DNA of 64,000 nt from Larix kaempferi (GCA_027924585.1 BSBM01000261.1:1-64000), one strand, 5' to 3'. Numbered from the stretch's first letter, positions 1 to 11,435 are shown. Notes: generated by a model from the sequence alone, not told the origin. Translations and numbers: made by a program.

Positions 1-622
1 TGAGGTTCAAACCTCTCCTAAAAAATCTCCTTGAGTGCGATACCTGAGAAGAGGTTTGTACCTCGGGAGATTTGATCCCTCGAGTCAGCACTTGATAGAG
101 CCTAGGATTTGGATCTAGGTTGGTTTCAGTGGTGGGAGGTGACACAAAACTGGAGTTTGATCAGCATTGTAAGGAAGCATTGTAAGGAACAGGTTAAGTT
201 GAAAAACAAAGATACATTTTACAAAGATTATCATAATGTAAGTAATAAGTATTTAGGATTGAGTAAATTGTTAAACTGGAAAATAGAGAAAATTCACCTA
301 TGATCTTGTTAGTCGAGTGTTTTTTGATATTGTCAACCATAAATAACATTTGTATGAGGGAGATCTTGTAAGTTGAGTGTTTGTCTATATTGTCGGCCAT
401 AACTAGCATTTTTCTTTAACACAAAATAATAAACAAATAAAAATTATATGTCGCTCAATAATTAAAATTAAAAAGACGTGTATTTTCAATTGGAATTTTT
501 AATTTTTATCAGCGATCAAAGTAGCAATTCAAGCTGTAGTGTGCAGCTCCCCGTATCCACTCTGATCCTTCCAACTACTCTCCCGCGACCTCCTCGTGTC
601 CTGCTCATCAGCAGCCCTCCTC
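1..622. other. Left-edge spacer, no gene supported
   Basis: No coding region with family similarity is visible. Positions about 301-358 and 361-415 are a diverged tandem pair sharing the order gatcttgt, gtcgagtgttt or gttgagtgttt, atattgtc and ggccataa. From about 541 the sequence turns pyrimidine-rich and leads into the insertion site of element T1. The short frames at 109-303 and 194-409 have no recognisable motif and are not called as genes. Confidence 0.6.
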
Positions 623-840
623 TGCTATGAATATTTATTTAATATTATTATTTATTAATTAGTAGATTATTAGGTTATTAGTGAAAGGGCGTAAGCCCTT
701 CACAATGTTGGATCAAGCCCTATAAAAGGAGATCTTATTGTATCTTTTTATATCATCAATCAAAAATATATTATTCTTATCTTATCCAATATGAGAGTCG
801 GATTCGACTATTAACCTAGTGAACGGATTCGTTCACCGCA
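623..840 (+). repeat. T1 5' LTR (218 bp)
   Basis: Begins TGCTATGA and ends TTCACCGCA. It carries a TATA box TATAAAAG at 721-728, the likely promoter. Compared with the 3' LTR it shows only single-base length differences in short A or T runs. The short palindrome-like gggcgtaagccctt lies upstream of the TATA box. Confidence 0.93.
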
Positions 841-842
841 TT

Positions 843-855
843 TGGTATCAGAGCC
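843..855 (+). promoter_or_regulatory. T1 primer-binding site, Met-tRNA type
   Basis: TGGTATCAGAGCC two bases after the LTR end. This is the usual plant copia primer site complementary to the 3' end of initiator Met-tRNA. Confidence 0.9.
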
Positions 856-954
856 AGCCGTTCTCAGACCTTGCTGATTCTGGCTTTTAGCCATCCATCT
901 TGGAGCTTCTCCAAGTCCGGCTTTTAGCCATAAATATCAGAGTTTCTCTGAATC

Positions 955-1850
955 GGGTTTTGACCTCCCTTCCATCCACTCGTCCTGCTCGCCCCTCCCT
1001 GCCCCTCACATCACCACTTCTCACATGCTCACGTGCCCAAACCACGTTTCATTTTCACCCTACCCTCCTCTTTCCCCTCACGCTAACACCACTCTGCACA
1101 CATCCACAGCCACCAGATCCACGCCTTCCCTCCATTCACTCCTCCTCCATCGCGTTCCCCCTCTCTGCAAGCTCCCATCTCCCTTCCCTCCTGCGCGCTC
1201 TCCTTCTTTCCCTTAATTCTACCTGCAACCTCCTACATCATGCACCTTGTCTTCTCCCTGCGCTCCCAACCCTCTCCCCCCTGCGCTCCTGCACACTCCC
1301 TGCGCCTGCCATGTCCAGCAGACCCCCACCTCACATGCCATCCATCCTACTCCACGCGCTTCCCTCTCTGCACACTCCAACCCTACGTCCTCACCCTCGC
1401 TGCACCCGCCTTTCATCCTCATCAGCCCTCGTCGCCCACACTGCTCCACACGCAGCCTCCCCCCTCCCTGCGCCTTCTTCCTCCCACCTCCATCTCCCCA
1501 TCCCTGCGCCTTCTTCCTCCCACCTCCATCTCCCCAGCCGTCGGCTCCCTCACGGCTCCTTCCTTTAGCCTCAGCCTCTACCGTGCCCTCCTCCTCCGTG
1601 CATCTCCTGCGCCCTTCCCCCTCCACGTGCACCCTACCTCTCCCCATTACCATTCCGCCCTCTCCAACCCCCGCCACCATACTGCACAACGCTTTCACCC
1701 TCGCTGCACTTTCCCCACACCATCCCTACCAGCCACTGCGCCTACCTCTATTCTCCTCTCCCACCAGTCCTCTCAACCTCTATTCTCCTCTCCCACCAGT
1801 CCTCTCAGCCACCGGCCAATCTCATTCACGTATCCAGCCCTACACACAAA
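955..1850. repeat. Pyrimidine-rich tract in T1 leader
   Basis: About 900 bp of CT-rich, G-poor top strand. It contains short tandem units: a 36-bp unit starting at 1465 and 1501, and a 32-bp unit starting at 1745 and 1777. Long open frames on both strands (for example 900-1568 and 1219-1698) result from biased composition and are Pro/Ser/Leu/His-rich or Gly/Glu-rich, so I do not call them genes. The position fits an untranslated leader. Confidence 0.7.
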
Positions 1851-1879
1851 CAAAAATTATAATATTATAATATTTCAAA

Positions 1880-1884
1880 ATTTT

Positions 1885-1921
<37 letters not shown>

Positions 1922-1978
1922 ATTATAAAAATAAAAATATATATATATATATATATTATTATAAAAATAAAAAATAAA
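1880..1978. repeat. AT microsatellite
   Basis: Runs of TA dinucleotides separated by ttattataaaaataaaa; the TA block is itself present twice. Confidence 0.85.
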
Positions 1979-2040
1979 AGTTATTGTACAAGGTTGGGAA
2001 AGCAAAAAAAAAAAAAAAAAATTCCTCTTCTACAAGACCT

Positions 2041-2619
2041 ATGGCGTCATTCAATGAAGAATTGATCAAGCTTTTTGAACAAATTAGTAAGGATATAATT
2101 GAAATAAAAAATTCTATTAATAATTTAACACTTACAGAAAACGAAGATGTATGTGAAAATTCCGTAGAAGAAGCCACTAAAACTGAGGTAAAAGAAGAAG
2201 ATGTAGTAGACCATTATGTCAACCATGATGAAAGTAATGGCATTGATCAAGATAATATGCAAGACAAATATACCACACATCCTATTAATAAAGAAACCAA
2301 CAACGAAATATTTGATAAGGAGGAAGATACAAAAAACTATTATGTCAACCAAGAAGAGAGTATGGATCTTGATCAAAATTGCAGCAAGAAGCAAGCCAAT
2401 TATGCAGTCAAGCATCTGAAGGAAGCTGTATGCACAAAGGAAGAAAATACAAAAGAACTTTTGATAAAGACTAAAGAAAAGGGCAGTAATGAAGATCAAT
2501 ACATCAACAAGAATGTCACATACATAAACACACGAAGAGAAGATGTCATCATAAGGACCGCTATTAAGAACATCAATAAGAACAACTATAAGGTTAATCG
2601 GAATAACAACATGAAATAG
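2041..2619 (+). CDS. T1 open frame: charged protein of unknown function
   Basis: About 192 codons from the ATG at 2041 (start MASFNEELIKLF); the frame is open further upstream to 1984, but that part includes an A-run, so I prefer 2041. The first 35 residues look helical and amphipathic. The rest is rich in Glu, Asp, Lys and Asn, with diverged repeats around the pattern E-D-x(3)-Y-Y/H-V-N (near residues 55-65 and 95-105). There is no zinc knuckle or enzymatic motif. Its place between primer site and polypurine tract suggests a gag-like or element-specific packaging protein, but that is inference. I do not recognise the family. Confidence 0.45.
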   Translation: MASFNEELIKLFEQISKDIIEIKNSINNLTLTENEDVCENSVEEATKTEVKEEDVVDHYVNHDESNGIDQDNMQDKYTTHPINKETNNEIFDKEEDTKNYYVNQEESMDLDQNCSKKQANYAVKHLKEAVCTKEENTKELLIKTKEKGSNEDQYINKNVTYINTRREDVIIRTAIKNINKNNYKVNRNNNMK

Positions 2620-2624
2620 TTATT

Positions 2625-2855
2625 ATGGGACAGTTGATCGAGTCTGTTCAATCAAGAACAAAAGTAGTTAAAAGTAACAACCAAGAAAGCAGTAAAAACA
2701 TAAACAAAACTTCACCAAATATAGATTTAATACAGATTCTGAAGCAAAAGAAACAAAAGGAAGCAATGGTCGTAATCAAAATCGCACCTCTCAGGTCATC
2801 AGTGCGACATAGAGCCAGAATAAAAGACGACATTAGGAAAATACTCAAGCTTTGA
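2625..2855 (+). CDS. T1 second open frame, basic protein
   Basis: A 76-codon Lys/Ser/Gln-rich frame starting 5 bp after the stop of the upstream frame and in a different phase. It ends 28 bp before the 3' LTR. It may be the C-terminus of the upstream protein separated by a frameshift, since T1 LTR differences are all homopolymer length changes. The C-terminal part (…RSSVRHRARIKDDI) is strongly basic. Function unknown. Confidence 0.35.
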   Translation: MGQLIESVQSRTKVVKSNNQESSKNINKTSPNIDLIQILKQKKQKEAMVVIKIAPLRSSVRHRARIKDDIRKILKL

Positions 2856-2870
2856 GGACAAAGCTTTCCT

Positions 2871-2883
2871 AAGGGAAAGGCAA
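2871..2883 (+). other. T1 polypurine tract
   Basis: AAGGGAAAGGCAA immediately upstream of the 3' LTR, the expected plus-strand priming site. Confidence 0.8.
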
Positions 2884-3099
2884 TGCTATGATATTTATTT
2901 AATATTATTATTTATTAATTAGTAGAATTATTAGGTTATTAGTGAAAGGGCGTAGCCCTTCACAATGTTGGATCAAGCCCTATAAAAGGAGATCTTATTG
3001 TATCTTTTATATCATCAATCAAAAATATATTATTCTTATCTTATCCAATATGAGAGTCGGATTCGACTATTAACCTAGTGAACGGATTCGTTCACCGCA
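2884..3099 (+). repeat. T1 3' LTR (216 bp)
   Basis: Matches 623-840 except for four 1-bp length changes. TATA box at 2981-2988. Followed by the second TCCTC target duplication. Confidence 0.93.
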
Positions 3100-3530
3100 T
3101 CCTCCCCTCCTACGCAGACCTCCCCACCCCTCCTTTGCGTCCTCCTCACCTCCCCTCCTCCTGCGCAGCCATCCTTGCCTCTTCTCTCCTGCGACCTCCT
3201 CCCCTCCGACCGCCTGCACCATTCGCCACCATCACCTGCACCATTGGTTGCTTGCCCCATCCTCCCGCCATCCTCCTCCCCTCCTCCCACCATCCTCCCG
3301 CCGTCCTCCTCCCCTCTGGCCGCCATCCACCTCCCCTCCCATCGCCCGCCTACACCATTCGTCGTCACCGCTTGCCACCATTGGCGGCGTGCCCCGTCCT
3401 CTCGCCATCCTGCTCCCCTCCTCCCGCCATCCTCCTCTGACCATCCTCCTCCCCTCGTGCTGCCATCTTCCTCCCCTCTCACCGTGACCTACACCATCCT
3501 CTATCCGCCATCCTCCCGCCGCCTGCACCA
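3100..3530. repeat. Pyrimidine-rich minisatellite-like block
   Basis: Irregular iterations of cctcccgccatcctcctcc-type units, CT-rich on the top strand. It is the right flank of T1 and continues the composition of 541-622, so T1 inserted into this block. Open frames on both strands are compositional. Confidence 0.75.
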
Positions 3531-6434
3531 ATTTAAAATATTGTTAAATTTATATTAAATTTTAAATTATGTATTAATATAGATTTAGATTAATATAATT
3601 TATATATTAATTTACATTTATATTTATATTTATATTTATATTTAAAATTACATTTAAATATAATTTTAATTTTAATTTATAGTTTAGTTTAAATTTGAAT
3701 TAAAATATAAATCAATATTTATATTAAATTTCAACTATATTTTAATATTCTTTAATATTTTTATCTCCACTAATATAGTTGTATAATTAATTATATAATC
3801 TTTATAAATAACAACATTATATGCCTTTATGTAAATCTTTACACAGGCTATCTTCATATTTATAGTTACATAGTTTCTCAAATAGTTGCGAGTGATTCAA
3901 AAATTACTTGCCTAGCCTTCCATAAACTATTATATAAAAAATATTTACACTCAAAGATAGAGGAATTTTAAAATGCTATGCATATTCAAACATGTGTTGT
4001 TTTCTTATTCAAACCATAAGGTACATTGTAAGGTTTTTGATAACATTGTTAATATAACGCTCTAAAGTTGTATATTTTGTAGCATTTAAAATGTAAATTT
4101 TACTTAAAAACCAAGAATTAACATTTTAAACATTCAAATTCAACAACTCTTAAGTTGTTATAATTTTTTATTTCAAACACTATTTATATTTACAATGAAA
4201 GTTAATTATCTAAACTACATGAAATTATATTAAAATTAAAATTATAATATTATTAATGTTAATTTTATTATTAATTATTTTTATTAAATTTTATTATTAA
4301 TATTAAAAGTTTTATTAATGTTAATGTCTTATATTAATGTTAAATGTTTTTTAAATATTAATATCTTTTAATAAATTAAATTTATTATTTATTCACTAAA
4401 AACTAAAACAAATTATAATGAAATAGTTAATTACTTATTTTTATAGGAATATGAATACATTTCTTATACTTTTTAAATTTCATTATTTAATTATAATATT
4501 AAAAAAAAATTATCTTACTATTATAATTAAAATCTAGAATGAAAAAATAACTAACATTTCTTTACACTTAAAAACTTAAAATAAATAAATAATATAAATT
4601 AAATTAAATTGTATCATTCATTTTATATTTAAAATAAAGAATAAAAATCAAATTATTATCCATAGAAGAAATCCATTATAGCTTAAATGTCCTTTATGCA
4701 TGAAGTATGCAAATTTTAAAGGAATATGTAAATTTAAGAGGAGTCTTTTGAGATAAAAGTATGAAACATCTTCCCATGTTTTGAACTAAATACTCAATCA
4801 ACAGAATATTTAATTCAGTCATATTAAACTTCAAACTTTTTCAGAAATTTCAACTACAGGACTGTTGCATATGGAACGGGTTAAAATTTATTAAACCTTC
4901 ATCTTTGAATATCCATGACAATATGATAACTGGTGCGAAGTACTATCTTGTCGTTGAATGAATAGGAGATCAAATGGGTATTGAGATAAAAAGCCTCTCA
5001 TATTTTATACTAATGAGCGTCGATCCCAAGAGGGTTCACTAGTATGCCATCCCGACTTTGTCATCGGAGCATTCTCCAATAGTCATTGAAGCCTTTTACA
5101 TTAGTTCCCCACCGCTGTCTACTTTGAATCCACTACTTACTTTGAATCCATCAGAACATTGCATGTTTTTTGTCCGCGGTCCTTCCTATCCCTATGGAAG
5201 GGACATTCGCTGCGGGGCACCGCAAATTTTCCACTTGTTTATCTATGTGTTGAGAAGTTATTTTATTAATGCGATTGCAAGATAGGTGTGATTAATTATA
5301 CATAGATAATTATCTTTGAGTTTGAGAATTATGATGTTTTAATTAGAGGTAAAATTAATTTAGCACTGGCGATTATTTATCTATGCTTTGAGGAACATGT
5401 GTAGAATGAATAATGATCAATGTATTAATATGTTTGATCAAGGCATTTATCCATATGTAGAATGAATAATGATCAATGTATTAATAATAAACTAGAAGTA
5501 AAATTATTTAGTAATGCCTTGAGAATGCATTTATCTATAGTTATTCTCAATGAATTTAATAATAGATGCTCTGTTTTTTATTTAATACATATATTGTATT
5601 CTTGGAATTAATTCATGTGATACATTGGAGCATACATAGCATTCTTGAAAGTATTATCTATAATGCACTCTTGAATATATTATATTTTTGGAATTAATTA
5701 ATATAGTTATGGGAATATATATATATATATATATATATACTTCAAATTAATGCATTATTGTATAAATTGATGCCTTATGTATTCTTGTATATATTGTATA
5801 TGGGATTCCTTATTATTCTTGTCAAGCAGCAACAAGGGACTATAGAAATGGCGTTGCGGGAATTTGTGTTAATCTTCACATTTTCCAACTAGTTTTAATC
5901 TAAATTTTTTGTGAAAAATTCGTCAATGCCCAATCAGTGAAATGAATGCCTTATTTGGCCTCTTTTCGAGGCTATTTCATATTATATTGAACACTTACTC
6001 CACCTAGCACCACGTCCTACCACGAGCAGCTTGCTGCTGCAACAGTTGTTTGTGGTGTGTGGTTTCCTCCACATGCATCGAAAAGCACTGCAAGCAAACC
6101 ACTTAATTGACACTGTATGGACGGCACGTGGAATGCTACATGCCTCCTCCCCAATTCCATATGCCTATCAACTGCACCTATTTCCCACCATGCATGAGAA
6201 GGAAAGAACCTACTTAAATATGCGAGTGAGAGAGAAGGCCATTCTAAAACCTTCTTCTACGAGAGGCGTTCTCCTTCTGCTAGTTAATATTAATGAGGAG
6301 TACTAAGGAGACTAATAGTTAGAATACAATTGCGAAGACCCTATGCAACATAATGGATTCCTGTGGAATTTATATATATATATCTATCGAAGAGATATTC
6401 AACCAGTTACAATATCTCGGTACCCTCCCTCAAT
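3531..6434. other. AT-rich spacer, no gene seen
   Basis: Very AT-rich up to about 4900. A 57-bp tandem pair begins at 5401 and 5458 (gtagaatgaataatgatc...). Around 5560-5830 degenerate iterations of ggaattaatgcat and attcttg occur, similar to 34.74-35.05 kb. A TA microsatellite lies at about 5719-5741. Frames at 5058-5285 and 6031-6306 show no family motif. Confidence 0.55.
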
Positions 6435-7159
6435 TGTCAGAAACAAGTTAATTACTCCATCGCTGGCCGCCAAAAATTTCAAAAAGACAACAACTGCCCA
6501 GATTGGTGAGTACCCAGTTTTTTGAAGAGTTGCCACCGCCACACTACCTTATTCGAAAAGGAAGCCACCGCATTAGCTCAAATTATTAAAACTATGAAGA
6601 GCCACTATCATTAATATATTTTGACGCTGCAGAACATGAAGAACCAGGTCAGTGTCATTTCTGAAGGGCCAACACAGTTTTCATTTTGTTAGTCTGTAAC
6701 AGCCTATAACAGAGCATTTATTTCTATTGTGATAATTTTGTATCGAAGGTTTAATTGCATTTAATGTATGATTACCCTGAAGCACTATAAATACTTACCA
6801 TTGTAATCGTGATTGATATACAGAGTGAATGAAATTTATGTTAAACCCAGAATTTTTCGGTGTGTTTCTGTTATACTCTGTTATTTGAGTTTGAAAACTC
6901 ATATTCATTTCTGAAGTTAGTTTGTTGTAGCAGCTTAAGAGATTAATGTTATTTTGAGAGTTAATTATATTTAATTGTTATTATACAAGTTTGTGAACAT
7001 AGGCGTCATCATAACGTAGCTATAACAGTCAGCTGCAACACAGCTGTAGATGATTGTTAGTTGAAACAGTGCGCTGCAACAGTCCTGTAGGTTAAATTTC
7101 CGAGTCTAGAAGTTCTTATGTGTTGCTGGAAGTAAAAGCAACACCCCCCTGCCTTCCCA
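6435..7159 (+). repeat. Element A 5' LTR (725 bp)
   Basis: TGTCAGAAAC...CTTCCCA. TATA box TATAAATA at 6786-6793. The 3' part contains repeated short motifs around cagctgcaacag and gctgtaacag. Confidence 0.9.
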
Positions 7160-7162
7160 AAG

Positions 7163-7177
7163 TGGTATCAGATCCTG
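7163..7177 (+). promoter_or_regulatory. Element A primer-binding site
   Basis: TGGTATCAGATCCTGG-type site three bases after the 5' LTR; Met-tRNA type with one change from the usual TGGTATCAGAGCC. Confidence 0.85.
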
Positions 7178-7237
7178 GTTAATTCTTCCTTCTCATTTAT
7201 GTTTAAGAGTAATTTGGAATTTGGAATTTAATTTGTG

Positions 7238-8160
7238 ATGGCTACTAACAGCATTTTAGTGCAGCCACAAATTCCTGTGTTGACTAAGAGGAATTATGAC
7301 ACATGGATTATTAAGATGAGAACTATCCTGCGTGCTGAGGATCTTTGGGAGTTTGTTACGATTAGCTATCCAGAGCCAGCTGATCAAGTTGCTGAATTGC
7401 CTCTGTCAAATGTTGAGCGTGTTCTTTTGAAGGAGAATAAAAAGAAAGACAACAAAGCTCTTGGCCTTATTCAACAAGGCCTAAGTGAATCCATATTTCT
7501 GAAGATATCAAATGTTGAGTCTTCGAAGAAATCTTGGGACACTCTTGAAACCTTCTATCAAGGTGTGACCAAGGTGAAGAATGTTAAGTTGCAGAATTTA
7601 AGAAGGGATTTTGAGAATCTGAAGATGAAAGATATTGACACTCTTGATAATTTTATGACTCAAGTCATGAATATTGTAAACCAGCTGAGATAGTATGGTG
7701 AAGACCTCTCAGATCAACGTGTGATTGAGAAATTGCTGAAATGTTTGCCAAAGAAGTTTGATGCAGTGGTTGTTCCAATTGAAGAATTTAAAGATCTCAG
7801 TCAAATGCACATTGATAAGCTGACTGGTTCTTTGATTTCTCATGAATCAAGAATGAACAGGTATGATGACCCTCCATTAGAAAATGCTTTTAAATCTCAG
7901 TTACATGTTACTGGAGGAAGAGACAGAGGAAGGTCTAGTAGCAGAGGAAGAGGAGGTCGAATTGTTGATCATAGTGACAGCAGAAATGATTTAGAATTTG
8001 AAGAGAACTTACAACAGAATACTCCTAGCGTAAGGGGGAGTAGCATCAGAACATGGTAGCCAAGAAATCAAAGGTATGATAGATCTAAAGTTCAATGTTT
8101 CTATTGCAATAAATTTGGGCATTTTGCTAACAAATGTTGGAAGAAGCAAGCTGATACTGG
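7238..8160 (+). pseudogene. gag: Element A gag (UBN2-type), broken
   Basis: ATG at 7238. The protein starts MATNSILVQPQIPVLTKRNY and shows the copia gag signature: Y-D-T-W near residue 20, K-K-S-W-D-T-L near 105, then R-D-F-E-N-L. A TAG at 7691-7693 interrupts it, and the frame continues after with S-D-Q-R-V-I-E-K and an Arg/Gly/Ser-rich tail. A second in-frame stop (TAG, about 8057) precedes a complete zinc knuckle C-x2-C-x4-H-x4-C at about 8098-8140 (CFYCNKFGHFANKC). In the family this is the nucleocapsid RNA-binding motif. Two stops make it a pseudogene. Confidence 0.88.
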
Positions 8161-11100
8161 TAAGTTGTTTACACACATTACAGAGGAGGCTAAAAATGAA
8201 GAGAAAGCTATGTTTTTGACTTGTAATGTCACCCAGGAAAGTTCAAAGGATATATGGTTCTTGGACAACACATGCAGCAATCACATGACTGGAAATAAGG
8301 AGTTATTTCTAAATCTAGAAGCAAGCATTAAGTCTAAAGTTAAATTATGTAATGACAGTAAGGTAAAAGTTAATGGTAAATGTGTGATTGCTATATATGC
8401 CAAGAATGGTAAAAGAAGAACAATTCATGATGTTTATTATGTTCCTAGTTTAACGTTTAATTTATTGAGTGTGGGACAATTGTTAGAGAAGAAGTACAAA
8501 GTGTTCTTTAAGAACAATGTATGCACATTTATGACAAATATCCAAGTAATCAATTGATAGCCAGAGTAGAGATGACAAAAAATAGAATGGTTCCACTAAT
8601 TATGAAGAATGATTTGAATAACACTTTGAATGCTTAAAAAACTAAGAGTTTAGATCAATCATGGTTATGGCATTTGAGGTATGGCCATTTACATTTTGGT
8701 GGCTTAGATTTGCTACAGAAGAAGCAGATGGTAAAAGGGTTTCCCAGTATCAAGCAACCAGCAAGCTCATGTGAGAGCTGCATATTGGGAAAGCATCATA
8801 GAGAGAAATTCGTCTTTGGAGTCTCATACATAGGAAAAGCACCATTGGAGCTGGTACACACAAATTTGTGTGGACCAATGCAAACACCTTCTTTGACTCG
8901 TAATGTTTATTTTATGCCTTTCATTGATGATTTCAGTCGAAAAAATTGGGTGTATTTGTTGAAATAGAAATCTCAAGCTTTTGATGTGTTTAAAAGTTTT
9001 AAAGCTATGGTTGAAAAGGAGAGTGATAGAAGTATTAAACTCTTCAGATCATATAGAGGAGGTGAGTATATGTTGAATGAGTTTGTGGAATTTTGTAAAT
9101 ATCATGGAATTAAAAGACAGTTTATTGCTCGCTACACTCCACAGCAAAACAGAGTAGCAAAATAAAGAATCAAACCATTATGAACATGGTTCGAAGTATG
9201 ATGAAGGAGAAGCATCTTTCAGATGACTATTAGGGAGACGTTGTTACCTATGCAATATACATTCTAAACAGAATCCCAACTAAGAGCATGAACGATCGAG
9301 TTCCACAACAAGCATGGAATGGTAAGTGTAGCAACATATCTCATTTAAGAATTTTTGGTTGTATAGCTTATGCACATGTACCTAAAGAGATGAGGAGAAA
9401 GTTAGATGACAGAAGTCATAAATGTATTTTTGTTGGATATAGTGAAGAATCTAAAGCATATAGACTCTATAATCCCATCACCAAGAAGTATGTCATGAAC
9501 AGAGATGTGGTGTTTAAGGAAGAAGAAGCATGGGATGATAGCATAGATAAGCTGGTTGCAGAGGACGTTGTTACATCTCATGCAGAAGATGAAGAAGATG
9601 AGCATGGCATACATGGAGGGCAGTTAACTCCACATACCGCTACACTACCAGCAAGAACACCTACCAAAATGCCCAGAACTCAAGAATGTGGTGAACCATC
9701 AAGTGCTGATGGACGACAAGGAACGGGATCAGAGGTAAGTAATGAATCAAATCCTACATTAGCTTCATTAAGAAACAAAGTTAGAGGTCAGAAGATGAGA
9801 ATCTTACGAGAAATTTATGAAGAAAATGAAGAAGTAGATCAAGTTTCAAATTTTGCATTGATAGCATGTGATCCTATAAATTTTGATGAAGCAGTTAAAA
9901 ATGATGTTTGGATAAAAGCAATGGATGAAGAAAATTGATGCCATAGAAAGAAATAATACTTGGGATCTCGTAGATTTGCGTGATAATAAAAATTGTATTG
10001 GTGTCAAATGGATTTATAAGACTAAGTTAAATGCTAATGGTGAAGTTGAAAAATACGAAGAAAGACTTGTACCTCAAGGGTTTAGTCAACAACTTGGTAT
10101 TGATTATAATAAGACTTTTGCACTTGTATCCAGACTTGATATGGTAAGGATGGTATTAGCTATTGCTGCTCATAATAAATGGTATGTATATCAAATGGAT
10201 GTAATGTCTGCATTTTTGCATGGATCTTTAGAAGAAGAGGTTTATGTGAGACAACCTCCTGGATATGAAATTGGACATGATGACAAAGTTTACAGATTAA
10301 AGAAAGAACTGTATGGATTGAAGCTGGCACATATAGTTTGGTACAACAGGATTGATGAATATTTGAATAGTGAAGGATTCAGCAGAAGTCCAAGTGAGCC
10401 AACCTTGTATACAAAGGTAAAACACTGATTGTTTGCTTATATGTTGATGATTTTATCTTCACTGGAGATCTTTCAGTAGATGAGTTTAAGAAAGCCATGA
10501 AAATAGTGTTTTAGATGACTGATTTAGGAATGATGAAGTATTTTTATAAATCAAACAAAGTATGCAAATGATGTACTGAAAAGATTGAGAATGATGAATT
10601 ATAAGCTAGTTGTAACTCCAATTGCAACTGGTACAAAAGTGAGTAAGGAGGATGATGGGTCAAATGTTGATCCAACGATGTATAAGAGACTCGTAGGAAG
10701 TCTCATGTACTTGAATGCAACAAAACCTGATATAGTGTTTGCAGTAAGTATGATTTCAATATTTATGGAGTCCCCAAAGAATACCCACTGGCAAGGTGGA
10801 AAGAGGATCCTAAGATATATTGCCAGAACAACAAATTTTGGTATCCAGTATACATCAACTCAAATTTTAAGGTGACTGGATATACTCATAGTGATTTTGC
10901 AGGTTCTACAGATGATATGAAAGATCACATATGGATATGTATTCAGTTTTGGATCGGGATAAGTAGCATGTGCTTCAAAGAAGCAGCCCATAGTGACACT
11001 ATCCTCTGCTGAGGCAGAGTATGTTGCAGCAACAACAGTTGCATGTCAAACTGTGTGGATGAGAAGAACTCTTCTCATAGATTCCTGCATTGAGGGTTTA

Positions 11101-11435
11101 GTGAAGAATTCGGGAATAATGCGGTGCCCATTGTGAAAAGTCGATGTTTCACAATGGGCACTACGTTATTCCCGAATTCTTTAGAGAAGAACTCTTTCTG
11201 AGTTGCAGCATGAACAAGATGGACCAACTCATATTTTTTATGACAACAAATCAGCCATTGCACTATCAAGAAAGCGTGTCTTTCATAAAAGAAGTAAACA
11301 TATTGATACAAAGCATCATTTCATTTGAGAATTGATAAACAAGAATGAAATCAGTATGGAATTTTGTAGATCAGAAAATCAGTTTGCAGACCTATTTACA
11401 AAACCTCTAGGGAAAGAGTTATTTGAGTTTCATAG
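8161..11435 (+). pseudogene. pol: Element A pol: protease, integrase, RT, RNase H, inactive
   Basis: Protease: the region before C-S-N-H-M-T-G reads W-F-L-D-N-T instead of D-S/T-G, so the catalytic triad is altered (about 8258-8295). Integrase: GAG_pre-integrase and core are recognisable from 8650, but the first Asp is lost (V-H-T-N-L-C-G where V-H-S-D is usual, about 8855) and the second reads R-S-Y-R-G-G-E (about 9050). Stops occur at 8965-8967 and about 9164. RT: 9925-10428 contains Q-M-D-V and L-Y-G-L-K; a frameshift near 10425 precedes an intact Y-V-D-D. RNase H: T-K-P-D-I, then A-E-A-E-Y, interrupted by the 123-bp foldback insertion, ending F-A-D-L-F-T-K-P-L-G-K just before element B. 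Confidence 0.9.
11061..11196. repeat. 123-bp foldback insertion in element A RNase H
   Basis: Inserted DNA flanked by 13-bp direct repeats gagaagaactctt (11061-11073 and 11184-11196). Inside are two 35-bp inverted arms (11104-11138 and 11147-11181) with 3 mismatches and an 8-bp loop. Without the insertion the reading would run from the R-R-T-L segment straight into L-S-E-L-Q-H-E-Q-D-G-P, the usual copia sequence, so this is extra DNA. It could be a tiny foldback element with a 13-bp target duplication, or a template-switch product. Confidence 0.75.

Larger units (their letters stand above)
623..3099 (+). mobile_element. T1: complete small, coding-poor LTR retrotransposon
   Basis: Two near-identical LTRs (623-840 and 2884-3099), both TG...CA, flank a 2.04-kb interior. 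The site is bounded by a perfect 5-bp duplication TCCTC (618-622 and 3100-3104). A Met-tRNA-type primer site (TGGTATCAGAGCC) lies 2 bp inside the 5' LTR and a purine tract abuts the 3' LTR, so the element is structurally complete. The interior lacks recognisable protease, integrase, reverse transcriptase and RNase H. It holds a pyrimidine-rich stretch and two open frames encoding charged proteins. At 2477 bp it is larger than a classic TRIM and smaller than a LARD. It must depend on enzymes from another element. The LTRs differ only by four 1-bp length changes, so insertion is recent. Confidence 0.93.

Noticed and set aside
900-1977. Long open frames on both strands (222, 245, 207 and 159 codons)
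   Set aside because: They overlap in several frames within a pyrimidine-rich tract and encode Pro/Ser/His/Leu-rich or Gly/Glu-rich strings. Openness follows from composition.
3075-3558. Several 80-135 codon frames on both strands
   Set aside because: Same compositional effect in the CT-rich minisatellite-like block.
5058-6525. Short frames of 60-91 codons
   Set aside because: No recognisable motif, codon pattern or neighbouring exons; expected by chance in this length.
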